Counted from the first letter of the stretch, positions 27,031 to 36,182 are shown. The stretch: 64,000 nucleotides of DNA from JAGPDB01 sp046331265 (GCA_046331265.1 JAXLRE010000009.1:17047-81046), one strand, 5' to 3'. The notes: generated by a model not told the origin, from the letters alone. Translations and numbers: made by a program.

Positions 27031-28500
27031 ATGTCAAAAATTGTTGGAGAAAACTCTGATTCATTAATGCAGTCATTTAATTCTGGCGAAGTAACTGCAC
27101 AAGAAATAGCGCAAGCTGCTCTAGACGCTGCTCAATCTCAAGAGCCAGATCTTGATGCATACATAGAAATAATGCATGTACAAGCAATTGAACAAGCACA
27201 AGATATTGATAGAAGAAAAGCAGCTGGTGAAAAACTCGGGCCCCTTGCTGGAACGACTGTTTCTGTTAAAGACAACATGGCAACCTATGGAGTCAAAACA
27301 ACATGTGCTAGCAAGATTTTAGAAAACTGGATCCCTGTTTACGATGCCACTGTTATATCAAAATTAAAGCAAGCTGATGCAATCATTATTGGTAAAACAA
27401 ACTTAGATGAATTTGCGATGGGGTCATCAACAGAAAATTCTGCATTTAAGACAACGAAGAATCCACACGATGTAACAAAAGTTCCGGGTGGTTCTTCAGG
27501 TGGATCGGCTGCAACTGTCGCTGCTGGTGCTGTAACTTTCGCATTAGGTTCAGACACAGGTGGATCAATACGCCAGCCTGCCTCTCTTTGCGGAATTGTT
27601 GGAGTGAAACCAACTTATGGGAGGGTTTCGCGATACGGCCTTGTTGCTTTTGGTTCTTCATTAGACCAAATTGGTCCTTTTGCTCGTAACGTTAAAGACG
27701 CTGCAAAATTGCTTGACGTTTTATCAGGACATGACGTTAGAGATTCAACATCAATCAATAAAACATATTCGCCTTTAGTTGATGTGTTGAATAAGGGTGT
27801 TCAGGGATTACGTGTTGGAATTATTGAAGAGCTTAGAGGGCCAACAGGTTTCCAAAGTGAAGTACTATCTGCAATCGACGATACTGCTGCCATGCTTGAG
27901 AAGCAAGGAGCAAGTGTTGGTACAGTTTCTGTACCTGCTTCCGCAAATGGTTTGAGCGCTTATTACATAATTGCTCCCGCTGAAGCCTCTAGTAATCTGG
28001 CCCGCTTTGATGGAATGCGATATGGCTTACGTGTTGAAAGACAAACCGCTGGTGAAACCAATGAAGCAAGTCGTCAAGCAGGCTTTGGAATGGAAGTTAA
28101 ACGTCGAATAATGCTTGGAACATATGCTTTGAGTGCAGGATATTACGATGCATATTATGCACAAGCACAAAAAGTTCGGACAATCATGATAAAAGATTTC
28201 GAAAAAGCATACGAAGATTACGATGTTTTACTTGCGCCTACCTCGCCAACAACAGCATTTGGGATCGGAGAAAAAACACAAGATCCATACGAAATGTATT
28301 TAACTGATGTTTGTACTTTGCCAACAAATATCGTCGGTGCAACTTCAATGTCTGTCCCTATTGGTGTTGATCAAAATGGGCTTCCTATAGGCGCGCAAAT
28401 TTTTGCTCCACCACTTGGAGAAGACGTTATGTTCCAAGTAGCAAGTGTTGTGGAATCAGAAATGGGTTACAACAAAGTTCCAGAAATATTCGTGGGGTAA
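27031..28500 (+). CDS. gatA: Asp/Glu-tRNA amidotransferase subunit A
   Basis: The amidase-signature subunit, 489 residues, releasing ammonia from glutamine. The Ser-cisSer-Lys triad is visible: Lys in 'SVKDNMAT', Ser in 'GGSSGGSAA', and the nucleophile Ser in 'GSDTGGSIRQP'. The length and the 'YGRVSRYGLVAFGSSLDQ' region are standard. It is the middle gene of the gatCAB operon. Confidence 0.97.
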   Translation: MSKIVGENSDSLMQSFNSGEVTAQEIAQAALDAAQSQEPDLDAYIEIMHVQAIEQAQDIDRRKAAGEKLGPLAGTTVSVKDNMATYGVKTTCASKILENWIPVYDATVISKLKQADAIIIGKTNLDEFAMGSSTENSAFKTTKNPHDVTKVPGGSSGGSAATVAAGAVTFALGSDTGGSIRQPASLCGIVGVKPTYGRVSRYGLVAFGSSLDQIGPFARNVKDAAKLLDVLSGHDVRDSTSINKTYSPLVDVLNKGVQGLRVGIIEELRGPTGFQSEVLSAIDDTAAMLEKQGASVGTVSVPASANGLSAYYIIAPAEASSNLARFDGMRYGLRVERQTAGETNEASRQAGFGMEVKRRIMLGTYALSAGYYDAYYAQAQKVRTIMIKDFEKAYEDYDVLLAPTSPTTAFGIGEKTQDPYEMYLTDVCTLPTNIVGATSMSVPIGVDQNGLPIGAQIFAPPLGEDVMFQVASVVESEMGYNKVPEIFVG

Positions 28501-28507
28501 CTAAGTC

Positions 28508-29989
28508 ATGACTACAGTAATTGATACAGATTTTGAAGCAGTTATAGGTTTAGAAGTTCATGTTGAACTTTCTACAGCTACGAAACTTTTTTGTGGATGT
28601 GCTAATGATTTTGGTTCAGAACCAAATACAAATGTTTGTCCTGTATGTTTGGCTTTGCCAGGTGCGTTACCGGTACTCAACGAAAAAGTTGTTGAATATG
28701 CAGTACGAATAGGGAATGCTCTTGATTTTGATATTCCTCAAGTAAACGTATTTCATCGCAAAAATTATTTTTATCCTGACATGCCAAAAAATTTCCAAAC
28801 ATCACAATATGACATGCCAATTTGTGTAGACGGAAAATTAGAAATCGAAACTTCTAACGGAACAAAAACTATTCGTATTGAGCGAGCCCACATGGAAGAA
28901 GATACGGGTAAATCAACTCACGTTGGTGAATCAGGAAGATTACACGGAGCAGATTACTCATTAGTCGATTACAATCGTGCTGGCGTTCCATTAATGGAAA
29001 TAGTTTCGCGTCCTGATATTTCTAATTCGGAAGAAGCACGCGCATATGTTACTGAGTTACGAGGGGTGCTAAAAGCAATTGGCGTTTCTGATGTGAAGAT
29101 GGAAGAAGGGTCCATGCGCGTTGATGCAAATGTGTCTGTTCGTCCGGTGGGTCAAGAAGAATTCGGAACTCGCGCTGAAATCAAAAACATGAACTCTCTA
29201 CGTTCGTTGGGTCGAGCAATTGACTATGAAATTTCACGACAAATTGGTGTCGTTAAATCTGGTGAGAATGTAGTTCAAGAAACAAGACACTGGAATGAAA
29301 ATGAAGGCAAAACTTCTTCAATGCGTTCAAAAGAAGAAGCAAATGACTATCGATATTTTCCTGAACCTGATCTAGTGCCTGTTGCGCCAACTACTGAAAT
29401 GCGTGAACGTGTAGCCGAATCAATGCCATTACTTCCTAAAGCATTACGTGAAAAATTTGTAAGTGAGTGGAGCTTAAGTGAATCAGATGCTCGCACGCTA
29501 GTAGCTAACGAAGATATATGCAGCTTCGTTCAATCTAGCGTTGAAATTGGTGGTAATAAGATTGCAAAAGATGCAACAAGTTTTGCAATTATCGAAATTG
29601 CCGGTTCTTTAAATGAAAAGAATCTAGATATAAATGTTGCTCCTATTACACCAGAGAATTTAGCTCAAGTTTGTGAATTGGTTGCTTCTAAAGATATTTC
29701 GAGAAACCAAGCAAAAACTCTGATTGGATATTTAGTTGATAACGGTGGTGTCGTTAGTGACGTTGTTGACCAATTAGGGTTAAAACAAGTTTCTGACACT
29801 GGCGCTCTTGAATCAATTGTCGATTCAGTTTTAGCTCAATTTGCTGATGATGTTTCTCAATGGGGTGAAGCTGACGAAAATAAACGCAAGAAGTTGCAAG
29901 GCTTCTTCATGGGTAAGTGTATGGCAGAATCAAAAGGTCAAGGTAACCCACAATTATTTAGTGAAATTATTGCACGTAAACTCGGCTGA
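28508..29989 (+). CDS. gatB: Asp/Glu-tRNA amidotransferase subunit B
   Basis: 493 residues, the tRNA-binding kinase-like subunit that activates and amidates the acyl group. 'EAVIGLEVHVEL', 'FCGCANDFGSEPNTNVCPVC' (zinc Cys set) and 'NYFYPDMPKNFQTSQ' are family hallmarks, and the C-terminal helical/YqeY-like tail is present. Last gene of the operon. Confidence 0.97.
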   Translation: MTTVIDTDFEAVIGLEVHVELSTATKLFCGCANDFGSEPNTNVCPVCLALPGALPVLNEKVVEYAVRIGNALDFDIPQVNVFHRKNYFYPDMPKNFQTSQYDMPICVDGKLEIETSNGTKTIRIERAHMEEDTGKSTHVGESGRLHGADYSLVDYNRAGVPLMEIVSRPDISNSEEARAYVTELRGVLKAIGVSDVKMEEGSMRVDANVSVRPVGQEEFGTRAEIKNMNSLRSLGRAIDYEISRQIGVVKSGENVVQETRHWNENEGKTSSMRSKEEANDYRYFPEPDLVPVAPTTEMRERVAESMPLLPKALREKFVSEWSLSESDARTLVANEDICSFVQSSVEIGGNKIAKDATSFAIIEIAGSLNEKNLDINVAPITPENLAQVCELVASKDISRNQAKTLIGYLVDNGGVVSDVVDQLGLKQVSDTGALESIVDSVLAQFADDVSQWGEADENKRKKLQGFFMGKCMAESKGQGNPQLFSEIIARKLG

Positions 29990-30001
29990 TTTTTATAAAA
30001 C

Positions 30002-30376
30002 TTAAAGAGTTGAAAATGTTTGTTCGTAATGAGTTTCATTAATTTTTGGACCAATAAAACTGATATCGACTTTATTGCCTAATAGATTTTCATAAAGTGA
30101 AAGACTTAATCGAACTTGTGCTTGGTACGTAATTCCATTTGCATTAGTGACATCTGCATCGAATGAATGTTTATCACTAGAGCATGAACGAATGTTATGA
30201 ATAATAAACTCGCCAATTTCACAAGAAGAACCTTTGGACAAGTTGTCACATAAGATATCGAAACTTTTGTGAACTCTAGTTTCAATTAGCTGAACGTTTG
30301 TCATCTCTTCCACAATAGGGTTCTCGTACAAAATCTTCGCGAGATTAATGCTTATTTTTGTAAAATCTGCTTGCAA
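30002..30376 (-). CDS. Hypothetical protein
   Basis: Up to 124 residues from a TTG; an ATG at residue 25 is an alternative. I do not recognise the family. It looks like a mixed alpha/beta soluble protein with three Cys and no signal or membrane segment. It is convergent with gatB (12 bp apart) and divergent from ilvD, so it has its own promoter. Confidence 0.5.
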   Translation of the reverse strand: MQADFTKISINLAKILYENPIVEEMTNVQLIETRVHKSFDILCDNLSKGSSCEIGEFIIHNIRSCSSDKHSFDADVTNANGITYQAQVRLSLSLYENLLGNKVDISFIGPKINETHYEQTFSTL

Positions 30377-30431
30377 TAGTAAAAACTCAAAAAATAGCTT
30401 TTTTAACTGGGGATTAATAACTTTAAAGCGC

Positions 30432-30437
30432 TAGCCT
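30432..30437 (+). promoter_or_regulatory. -10 box of ilvD, leaderless
   Basis: TAGCCT is exactly 6 nt before the ATG at 30444. This favours that ATG over the one at 30440, which lies in another frame. No clear -35. Confidence 0.45.
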
Positions 30438-30443
30438 TTATGC

Positions 30444-32147
30444 ATGTCTTCGAATGATTCAACACAAAATCCGGGAAAAATTAACTCATCTATAGTGACA
30501 GATGGTATGAACCGAGCACCTGCACGTGCAATGCTCCGAGCTGTCGGTATGGGAGATGACGACTGGAACAAAGCGCAAGTTGCTATTGCAAGTAGCTGGA
30601 ATGAAGTAACCCCTTGCAACCTTTCATTACAAAGATTAGCGGGACACGCAAAACGTGGTGTTCATGATGCTGGCGGTTATCCACTTGAATTTTGTACGAT
30701 TGCAGTTAGTGATGGAATTTCAATGGGACACGAGGGGATGCGTGGTTCTCTTGTTAGTCGTGAAATTATTGCTGACTCAGTTGAGTGTGTAATTCACTCT
30801 GAAGGTTTAGATGCTTTAGTCGCTTTTGCAGGTTGTGATAAATCTCTTCCTGGAATGATGATGGCAGCAGCAAGAACAAATGTTCCAAGTGTTTTTGTTT
30901 ATGGTGGATCTATTTATCCGGGACAACACAATGGTAAAGCAATCGACATTGTTGATGTTTTCGAAGCTGTTGGAGCATGCGCAACAGGAAAGATCACACA
31001 AGAAGAATTAAAAGAAATCGAATGTAATGCTTGTCCAAGTATTGGTTCATGTGCAGGAATGTTCACAGCAAACACAATGGCTAGCGTTGGTGAAGCATTA
31101 GGTATTGCATTGCCAGGTTCAGCTGCAATTCCAGCTCCAGACGACAGAATAAATACATGTGCGTACGATGCTGGTGTGGCAGTTATGAATCTTGTTAATA
31201 ACAACATTCGTCCACGAGACATAATGACAAAAGAAGCTTTTCAAAATGCAATAACTGTTGTTATGGCTTTGGGCGGGTCTACTAATGCTGTGTTGCATCT
31301 TTTGGCAATTGCTAACGAAGCACACGTTGAACTTGAGCTTGATGAATTCAAAAAGATTTCAAAGCGAGTTCCACACTTTGCAGATACAAAACCTGCAGGA
31401 AAATATCACATGGTTGATATTGATCGTATTGGCGGTATTCCTGTTGTGTTAAAAGAACTTCTTAATGCTGGTTTGTTAAATGGTGACTGCATGACAGCTA
31501 CTGGTAAAACAATGGCGGAAAATATCGCAGATATGAATCCACCAAGTGTTGATGGAGAAGTTGTTCATAGCGTTAAAGAACCTATTCACGAAGTTGGAGG
31601 TATTTCAATATTGAAAGGTACTCTTGCTCCGAATGGGGCAGTTGTTAAAGTTGCTGGTTTAGGAGAGCAACAACTTCAATTCAAAGGGACTGCACGCGTA
31701 TTTAATGGTGAAGATTTAGCTATGGATGCAATCTTGGCAGGAAAAATTAACCCAGGTGAAGTTGTCGTTATCCGTTATGAAGGTCCAAAAGGTGGACCAG
31801 GAATGCGAGAAATGTTGGCTGTTACGGGTGCCATGAAAGGTGCTGGACGTGGAGCGGATTGCGCGTTAATTACTGACGGAAGATTTTCTGGTGGAACACA
31901 TGGATTTTGTGTAGGACATGTTGCGCCTGAAGCTGTAGATGGTGGACCAATTGCATTTATTGAAGATGGAGATCTAATTGAGATAGATGCATTAAACAAT
32001 CGAATCGATTTGTTGGTTGAAGAAGATGAACTTTTGAAACGTCAAGCTAATTGGAAGTTACCTGAACCAAGATATACATCTGGGTTCTTGGCTAAGTATG
32101 CTAAGTTAGCTCGCGGTGCAGAAGTCGGAGCAATCACTAACTTCTAA
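30444..32147 (+). CDS. ilvD: Dihydroxy-acid dehydratase
   Basis: 567 residues. It dehydrates dihydroxy-acids to the keto acids of valine and isoleucine. Iron-sulfur ligands are in 'FAGCDKSLPGMMMA' and 'CPSIGSCAGMFTANTM', with 'ITDGRFSGGTHGFCVGH' near the C-terminus. It is separated from ilvB-ilvH-ilvC by a two-gene cassette on the other strand and a large inverted repeat, so it is now a single-gene transcript. Confidence 0.97.
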   Translation: MSSNDSTQNPGKINSSIVTDGMNRAPARAMLRAVGMGDDDWNKAQVAIASSWNEVTPCNLSLQRLAGHAKRGVHDAGGYPLEFCTIAVSDGISMGHEGMRGSLVSREIIADSVECVIHSEGLDALVAFAGCDKSLPGMMMAAARTNVPSVFVYGGSIYPGQHNGKAIDIVDVFEAVGACATGKITQEELKEIECNACPSIGSCAGMFTANTMASVGEALGIALPGSAAIPAPDDRINTCAYDAGVAVMNLVNNNIRPRDIMTKEAFQNAITVVMALGGSTNAVLHLLAIANEAHVELELDEFKKISKRVPHFADTKPAGKYHMVDIDRIGGIPVVLKELLNAGLLNGDCMTATGKTMAENIADMNPPSVDGEVVHSVKEPIHEVGGISILKGTLAPNGAVVKVAGLGEQQLQFKGTARVFNGEDLAMDAILAGKINPGEVVVIRYEGPKGGPGMREMLAVTGAMKGAGRGADCALITDGRFSGGTHGFCVGHVAPEAVDGGPIAFIEDGDLIEIDALNNRIDLLVEEDELLKRQANWKLPEPRYTSGFLAKYAKLARGAEVGAITNF

Positions 32148-32158
32148 TCCCACTTTCA

Positions 32159-32274
32159 CCGTGTTGGGTCGAAAAACTATCGTTTTTCGACCCAAATACA
32201 GATAAACACGATAGTAACAAAAAGTGTTTGTGGGATTTTCTATCGAAAAACGATAGTTTTTCGACCCAACACGG
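32159..32274. repeat. 116-bp nested inverted repeat, 32-bp perfect arms
   Basis: Arms 32159-32190 and 32243-32274 are exact reverse complements over 32 bases. The left arm is itself inside a perfect hairpin (13-bp stem, 32164-32195, loop CTATCG), and the right arm holds an 8-bp one (32243-32264). CTATCG or its complement occurs four times. It sits between the convergent ilvD and toxin-like genes. It could be a bidirectional terminator, a MITE-like remnant or a cruciform-forming site. No target-site duplication is visible at its ends. Confidence 0.8.
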
Positions 32275-32290
32275 GTTTAACGGAATTGAG

Positions 32291-33337
32291 TTAGCGGGAG
32301 AAGCCTTTTTCTACTTTTATGGTGATTGGTTCTTGCTGAAGAGATTGTTCTTTGCCGAAAATTCTTTGTCGTTCAAACATAGAAACATCAACACCTTTAC
32401 TTGTAGCTAAAACGAATGCTGGTCCTTCAAGATTTTTATCTGCCAGTGTTGCACGAGATTCATCTGCGCATACGAGACCATTTTCAGTTTGTAAATATAT
32501 ATGTTCACCAAAGTTGTCACTGGTTATAATCCATTGTCCAGGTTTTAAAGTCAGGTCATTTAAATTGCCAAATGGCGTATTCATCTCACCGTTATTATTT
32601 TGAATACAAACTTGATATTCCTCGTTACCACTATTAAGTAAAGTTTGAGAGTCGGTGGCAGCGGCAAAAAAGATATGAGCAAAATCTCTATTGTCGCCAT
32701 AAAAGCGGTCGTCAAGTAATTGAGCTAATTTATTTTTTATTCCCTGGGCTGCTTCCAAACCGCTCATATCTCTAACAAATCGATCTAGAGTCATTGCTAC
32801 TGCAGGATTGTGATCCGCTATATTTATTAATCCGAAATAGCCGTCTAAAGACCGGTCCGGGATTCCAGACGCTAAAGCTAAACAGTTTTTGTAATCTTGA
32901 ACGTCACATACAATTCCGTATTGGCCATCAGCGATTTTTATTCCTTCGGTTGTCCGAATGATATTAAATGCATGACCTGCGCCATCGACCAGACCAACAT
33001 GTACACCATTATTTGGATCACTTACATATTCAACTAGCTCTTGTAATGTGCTAAAAGATTTTCTTGGTGCGCCAACTGACATTTGTATGTAATCAGGTGG
33101 TGAGAAAATATTTTGGTGAGGTGATGCCGAGTAAGAAAGAAGTGTAGGGTTTTGCAATGCAAATCTCGAACCGTTAGGGAAACAATTACGAGCTAAGCGT
33201 GTCGCGAGAGAGACTGAAAAAGTTGTGCAATTTCCAAGATCACTTTTTGGTGTTGCGAATTGTTTACGATAATTCTGGAGTTCTTGAACATGACTCATTA
33301 GTAAAACTAAGTCAACATCATGATCAGGAAACCTCAC
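32291..33337 (-). CDS. Papain-fold toxin-like protein (putative Cys-His-Asp deamidase/protease)
   Basis: 348 residues from a GTG; an ATG at residue 14 (33298) is an alternative. A Cys in 'DLGNCTTFSVSLATRL' (Cys37), His in 'GAGHAFNIIRT' (His122) and Asp/Gln in 'IADGQYG' (Asp137, Gln139) match the order and spacing of Tox-PL papain-fold toxin or deamidase domains, which act on protein glutamines. The C-terminal half, with 'PGQWIITSDNFGEHIYLQ', is not recognised. It is the second gene of a two-gene cassette. The toxin call is inference from the motif set. Confidence 0.55.
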   Translation of the reverse strand: MRFPDHDVDLVLLMSHVQELQNYRKQFATPKSDLGNCTTFSVSLATRLARNCFPNGSRFALQNPTLLSYSASPHQNIFSPPDYIQMSVGAPRKSFSTLQELVEYVSDPNNGVHVGLVDGAGHAFNIIRTTEGIKIADGQYGIVCDVQDYKNCLALASGIPDRSLDGYFGLINIADHNPAVAMTLDRFVRDMSGLEAAQGIKNKLAQLLDDRFYGDNRDFAHIFFAAATDSQTLLNSGNEEYQVCIQNNNGEMNTPFGNLNDLTLKPGQWIITSDNFGEHIYLQTENGLVCADESRATLADKNLEGPAFVLATSKGVDVSMFERQRIFGKEQSLQQEPITIKVEKGFSR

Positions 33338-33376
33338 TTTTTAATTGTAAAATAAAAGGTACAAAAAGTACACCAG

Positions 33377-34237
33377 CTATTTTTGTATACTTCTACCTGG
33401 GGTTTCTGGGCTAGGTTTTTCAGTTGCTGTTGCTTCAATAGCTCTTGATGCTCGTGACGTACCTATGGGACGATTTGGAAAAGGCGATGTTGGTCGACCG
33501 GGCTCGGATTCAGCTAAATCGACATCAATAATTTCTGATGTACCATCTTGGTCCTGACGAATTTTCGACATTGATTTGATTACAGAAAAAGCTGCACTAC
33601 CAAGATCTATTCCATGTTGATTGCATTTAGCTTCAATTTTTCTGAGCTTTTGATTAAAGTCATCTAGAAAATTTCTATTAATTTCACCGCAGTAATAACC
33701 TCGTGCAAACCACGCTAGAGTTTTTTCTACATCTAAGTAATGTTGTGTAATTTTATTCTTATCTCTTTTAGATAACTTTTTATTTTCTAACTTTCCAAAA
33801 TCTTTTTCTTTTAATTCAAGAAGTGATGTTAGGAAGCTTTCTGCAGTGCGACCGGGAAAACCGGCATTTAATAGGTTTTCTTTTCTTGCTAATTTATCTT
33901 TTCTTTTTGTTAGTTTGTTTTTTCTATTTTTATCAAGATAAGCAAATTTAACTCCAACGAATGGTGTGGCAACTTGTAATAGTCCAAAAAGTTGAAATCC
34001 TAAACTCGGGCCTGAACTCGTTAAAGGAAATAATTCGACTTTTAATGCAGCAACGCCAAAATAAGCTACTAGTGATCCACCTATGCGTATACCTCTTTGT
34101 AGTTTCGAATAATTTTGTGGTTTATTCTCGTAACTATTCAATGCTCGAGAATATTTGTGATTTGCTTTCCAAAAATTCTTTAAACTTGGACCCCAATAGT
34201 CATTATCGCTAAGTACTTGTTGAAGGGTGCTATTCAT
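33377..34237 (-). CDS. Unknown helical, possibly membrane-associated protein of the toxin-like cassette
   Basis: 286 residues from the ATG at 34237 (ATG at 34246 overlaps the -10 box). Two hydrophobic stretches ('VAYFGVAALKVELF', 'GLLQVATPFVGVKFAYL') are followed by a very basic segment (KNRKNKLTKRKDKLARK), a helical domain and a Pro/Ser-rich disordered tail. I recognise no family. It lies 39 bp upstream of the papain-like gene on the same strand, so partner, carrier or immunity roles are possible. Confidence 0.6.
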   Translation of the reverse strand: MNSTLQQVLSDNDYWGPSLKNFWKANHKYSRALNSYENKPQNYSKLQRGIRIGGSLVAYFGVAALKVELFPLTSSGPSLGFQLFGLLQVATPFVGVKFAYLDKNRKNKLTKRKDKLARKENLLNAGFPGRTAESFLTSLLELKEKDFGKLENKKLSKRDKNKITQHYLDVEKTLAWFARGYYCGEINRNFLDDFNQKLRKIEAKCNQHGIDLGSAAFSVIKSMSKIRQDQDGTSEIIDVDLAESEPGRPTSPFPNRPIGTSRASRAIEATATEKPSPETPGRSIQK

Positions 34238-34246
34238 AAAGTGCAT

Positions 34247-34275
34247 ATATTATGCGAAAAACGACATATCGTCAA
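34247..34275 (-). promoter_or_regulatory. Promoter of the toxin-like cassette
   Basis: Minus-strand TTGACG (34270-34275), 17-bp spacer, TAATAT (34247-34252). The expected start is 3-5 nt before the ATG at 34237. It is divergent from the ilvB leader promoter about 30 bp away. Confidence 0.6.
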
Positions 34276-34305
34276 TTTCGACTTAAAGGATAAAGCGTAA
34301 AAATA

Positions 34306-34335
34306 TTGCGAAAGCCACAATTTTTTTATTAGACT
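34306..34335 (+). promoter_or_regulatory. Promoter of the ilvB leader
   Basis: TTGCGA (34306-34311), 18-bp spacer, TAGACT (34330-34335). The expected transcription start is about 34342, a few bases before the leader-peptide ATG. Confidence 0.5.
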
Positions 34336-34347
34336 AACCAATCTAAT

Positions 34348-34377
34348 ATGACAAAAAATCTTGTGGTCCTTATATAG
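34348..34377 (+). CDS. ilvB leader peptide MTKNLVVLI
   Basis: A 9-codon ORF, ATG to TAG, encoding Leu-Val-Val-Leu-Ile in a row, exactly the three branched-chain amino acids made by this operon. It is followed by two hairpins, the second a terminator. This is the textbook layout for ribosome-mediated transcription attenuation of ilv operons: stalling at these codons when charged tRNAs are scarce would favour read-through. The stop codon's last base is the first base of the pause hairpin. Confidence 0.85.
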   Translation: MTKNLVVLI

Positions 34378-34407
34378 CTTACAAGCGCTAACCAAGCGAT
34401 TGTAAGC
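34377..34407 (+). promoter_or_regulatory. Attenuator pause hairpin
   Basis: GCTTACAA (34377-34384) pairs with TTGTAAGC (34400-34407), extended inward past one mismatch by CGC/GCG. It starts at the leader stop codon, as expected for the 1:2 stem of an attenuator. I could not define the alternative antiterminator pairing by eye. Confidence 0.65.
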
Positions 34408-34412
34408 AGCTG

Positions 34413-34436
34413 CCCTCCGAAAACCGGAGGGTTTTT
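34413..34436 (+). terminator. Attenuator terminator before ilvB
   Basis: A 7-bp G/C-rich stem (CCCTCCG 34413-34419, CGGAGGG 34425-34431) with a 5-nt loop and TTTTT directly after. It lies 28 nt before the ilvB ATG and downstream of the Leu/Val/Ile leader peptide, so it is a conditional intrinsic terminator. Confidence 0.85.
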
Positions 34437-34463
34437 CATTTAAGGAAACAAAAAGGAGAAGAA

Positions 34464-36182
34464 ATGAAACTAACCGGAGCCCAGGCACTCGTCAAAAGTC
34501 TTGAAATGCAAGACGTTGATGTTGTCTTCGGTCTGCCAGGTGGTGCAATTCTTCCCGTCTACGATCCAATTTTAGATTCGCCTATTCGACACATTCTTGT
34601 TCGTCACGAGCAGGGTGCTGGACACATGGCAGAAGGCTATGCTCACGCGACTGGTAAACCCGGAGTAGCAATAGTTACTTCAGGTCCAGGCGCTACAAAC
34701 ATTGTTACACCTTTGGCTGATGCAATGATGGATTCAATTCCAATGGTTGTAATCACAGGTCAAGTACCTTTGGCTGTGATTGGTACAGATGCATTTCAAG
34801 AATGTGACACTGTTGGAATAACTATGGGTGTAACAAAACACAACTGGTTAATTACTGACGCTAACGATATTCCTAGAATTATTAAAGAAGCATTTCATGT
34901 TGCGACAACTGGTCGACCTGGTCCTGTTTTAGTTGACTTACCAAAAGATATAGCGAATGCGGAGATGGAATGGTACTGGCCAGAAAAGATTGACATGCCA
35001 GGATATAAACCAACAACTGTTGGTCATCCAAAACAGATAAAACAAGCTGCACAATTAATTTCTGAATCGAAAAAACCAGTTTTATATGTTGGTGGTGGAA
35101 TCTTAAAAGCTAGAGCTGCCGAGGCATTAAAAGATTTAGCTGAGTTAATCAACGCTCCGGTTGTAACAACATTGATGGCTCGAGGCGCATTTCCTGATGA
35201 CCATAAACAATGTTTAGGTATGCCTGGTATGCACGGTAATTACACTGCCATTACTGCAATGCAGCAAAGTGATCTATTAATTACTTTGGGTGCACGTTTT
35301 GATGATCGTGTTACTGGAAAGCTAGATGGTTTTGCTCCAGATGCAAAAGTCATTCATGTTGATGTCGATCCTGCTGAGCTCGGTAAAGTTAGAAATCCAG
35401 ATGTTCCAATTGTTGGTGATGCAAAACAAGTTATCGAAAAAATCTTTGAAGCAACTAAAAAGATTTACGATAAAGGAAACAAACCAGACTTGTCTGCTTG
35501 GTGGAAAGAAGTAGATGGGTGGAGAGAAAAGTTTCCTCTCGCATACGATAAAGCTGACACTTCATCTTTGAAACCACAATATTGTTTGGAACAAATAAGG
35601 GATCTTTCTCCTGACGACACAATTTTGGTTTCTGGTGTTGGTCAGCATCAAATGTTTGCAAGTCAATATTGGAAATTCAATTATCCATACACTTGGGTTA
35701 ACTCTGGCGGACTTGGCACAATGGGATTTTGTGTTCCTGCAGCAGTCGGCGCAAAAGTAGCAATGCCAGATCGTACCGTTTGGGGTATTGATGGTGATGG
35801 TTGTTTTCAAATGACTGCACAAGAACTTGTAACGGCAGCAATTGAAAAAATTCCAGTCAAAATTGCAATCCTGGACAATTCCTATTTGGGAATGGTTAGA
35901 CAATGGCAAGAACTTTTCTACGAGGAACGATATAGCGAAGTTTACCTGTCTGACACTATTCCTGATTTTGTTATGTGGGCTGAGGCAATGGGATGTGCAG
36001 CATTTAGGGTAGATAAAGTTGAAGATGTTATCCCAACAATTGAGAAAGCAAATTCAATTAACGATCGTCCTGTAGTTGTTGATTTCAGAATCGATCCTAC
36101 TGAAAAAGTTTATCCAATGGTTCCTGTTGGACGTACTAACTCACAAGTTGAACTTGGTCCAATGTTTGAAGGAGATAAGTAA
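34464..36182 (+). CDS. ilvB: Acetolactate synthase large subunit
   Basis: 572 residues, a ThDP- and FAD-dependent enzyme for the first common step to valine, leucine and isoleucine. 'VFGLPGGAILPVYD', the catalytic Glu in 'VRHEQGAGHMAEGYA', and ThDP motif 'GIDGDGCFQMTAQEL' are intact. The SD AAAGGAG precedes the ATG. Expression is likely controlled by the attenuator upstream. It overlaps ilvH by one base (TAATG), ensuring coupled subunit synthesis. Confidence 0.97.
   Translation: MKLTGAQALVKSLEMQDVDVVFGLPGGAILPVYDPILDSPIRHILVRHEQGAGHMAEGYAHATGKPGVAIVTSGPGATNIVTPLADAMMDSIPMVVITGQVPLAVIGTDAFQECDTVGITMGVTKHNWLITDANDIPRIIKEAFHVATTGRPGPVLVDLPKDIANAEMEWYWPEKIDMPGYKPTTVGHPKQIKQAAQLISESKKPVLYVGGGILKARAAEALKDLAELINAPVVTTLMARGAFPDDHKQCLGMPGMHGNYTAITAMQQSDLLITLGARFDDRVTGKLDGFAPDAKVIHVDVDPAELGKVRNPDVPIVGDAKQVIEKIFEATKKIYDKGNKPDLSAWWKEVDGWREKFPLAYDKADTSSLKPQYCLEQIRDLSPDDTILVSGVGQHQMFASQYWKFNYPYTWVNSGGLGTMGFCVPAAVGAKVAMPDRTVWGIDGDGCFQMTAQELVTAAIEKIPVKIAILDNSYLGMVRQWQELFYEERYSEVYLSDTIPDFVMWAEAMGCAAFRVDKVEDVIPTIEKANSINDRPVVVDFRIDPTEKVYPMVPVGRTNSQVELGPMFEGDK

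Noticed and set aside
32154..32279. Insertion-sequence target duplication around the inverted repeat
   Set aside because: Bases just outside the arms (TTTCA on the left, GTTTA on the right) do not form a convincing direct repeat, and no transposase is encoded.
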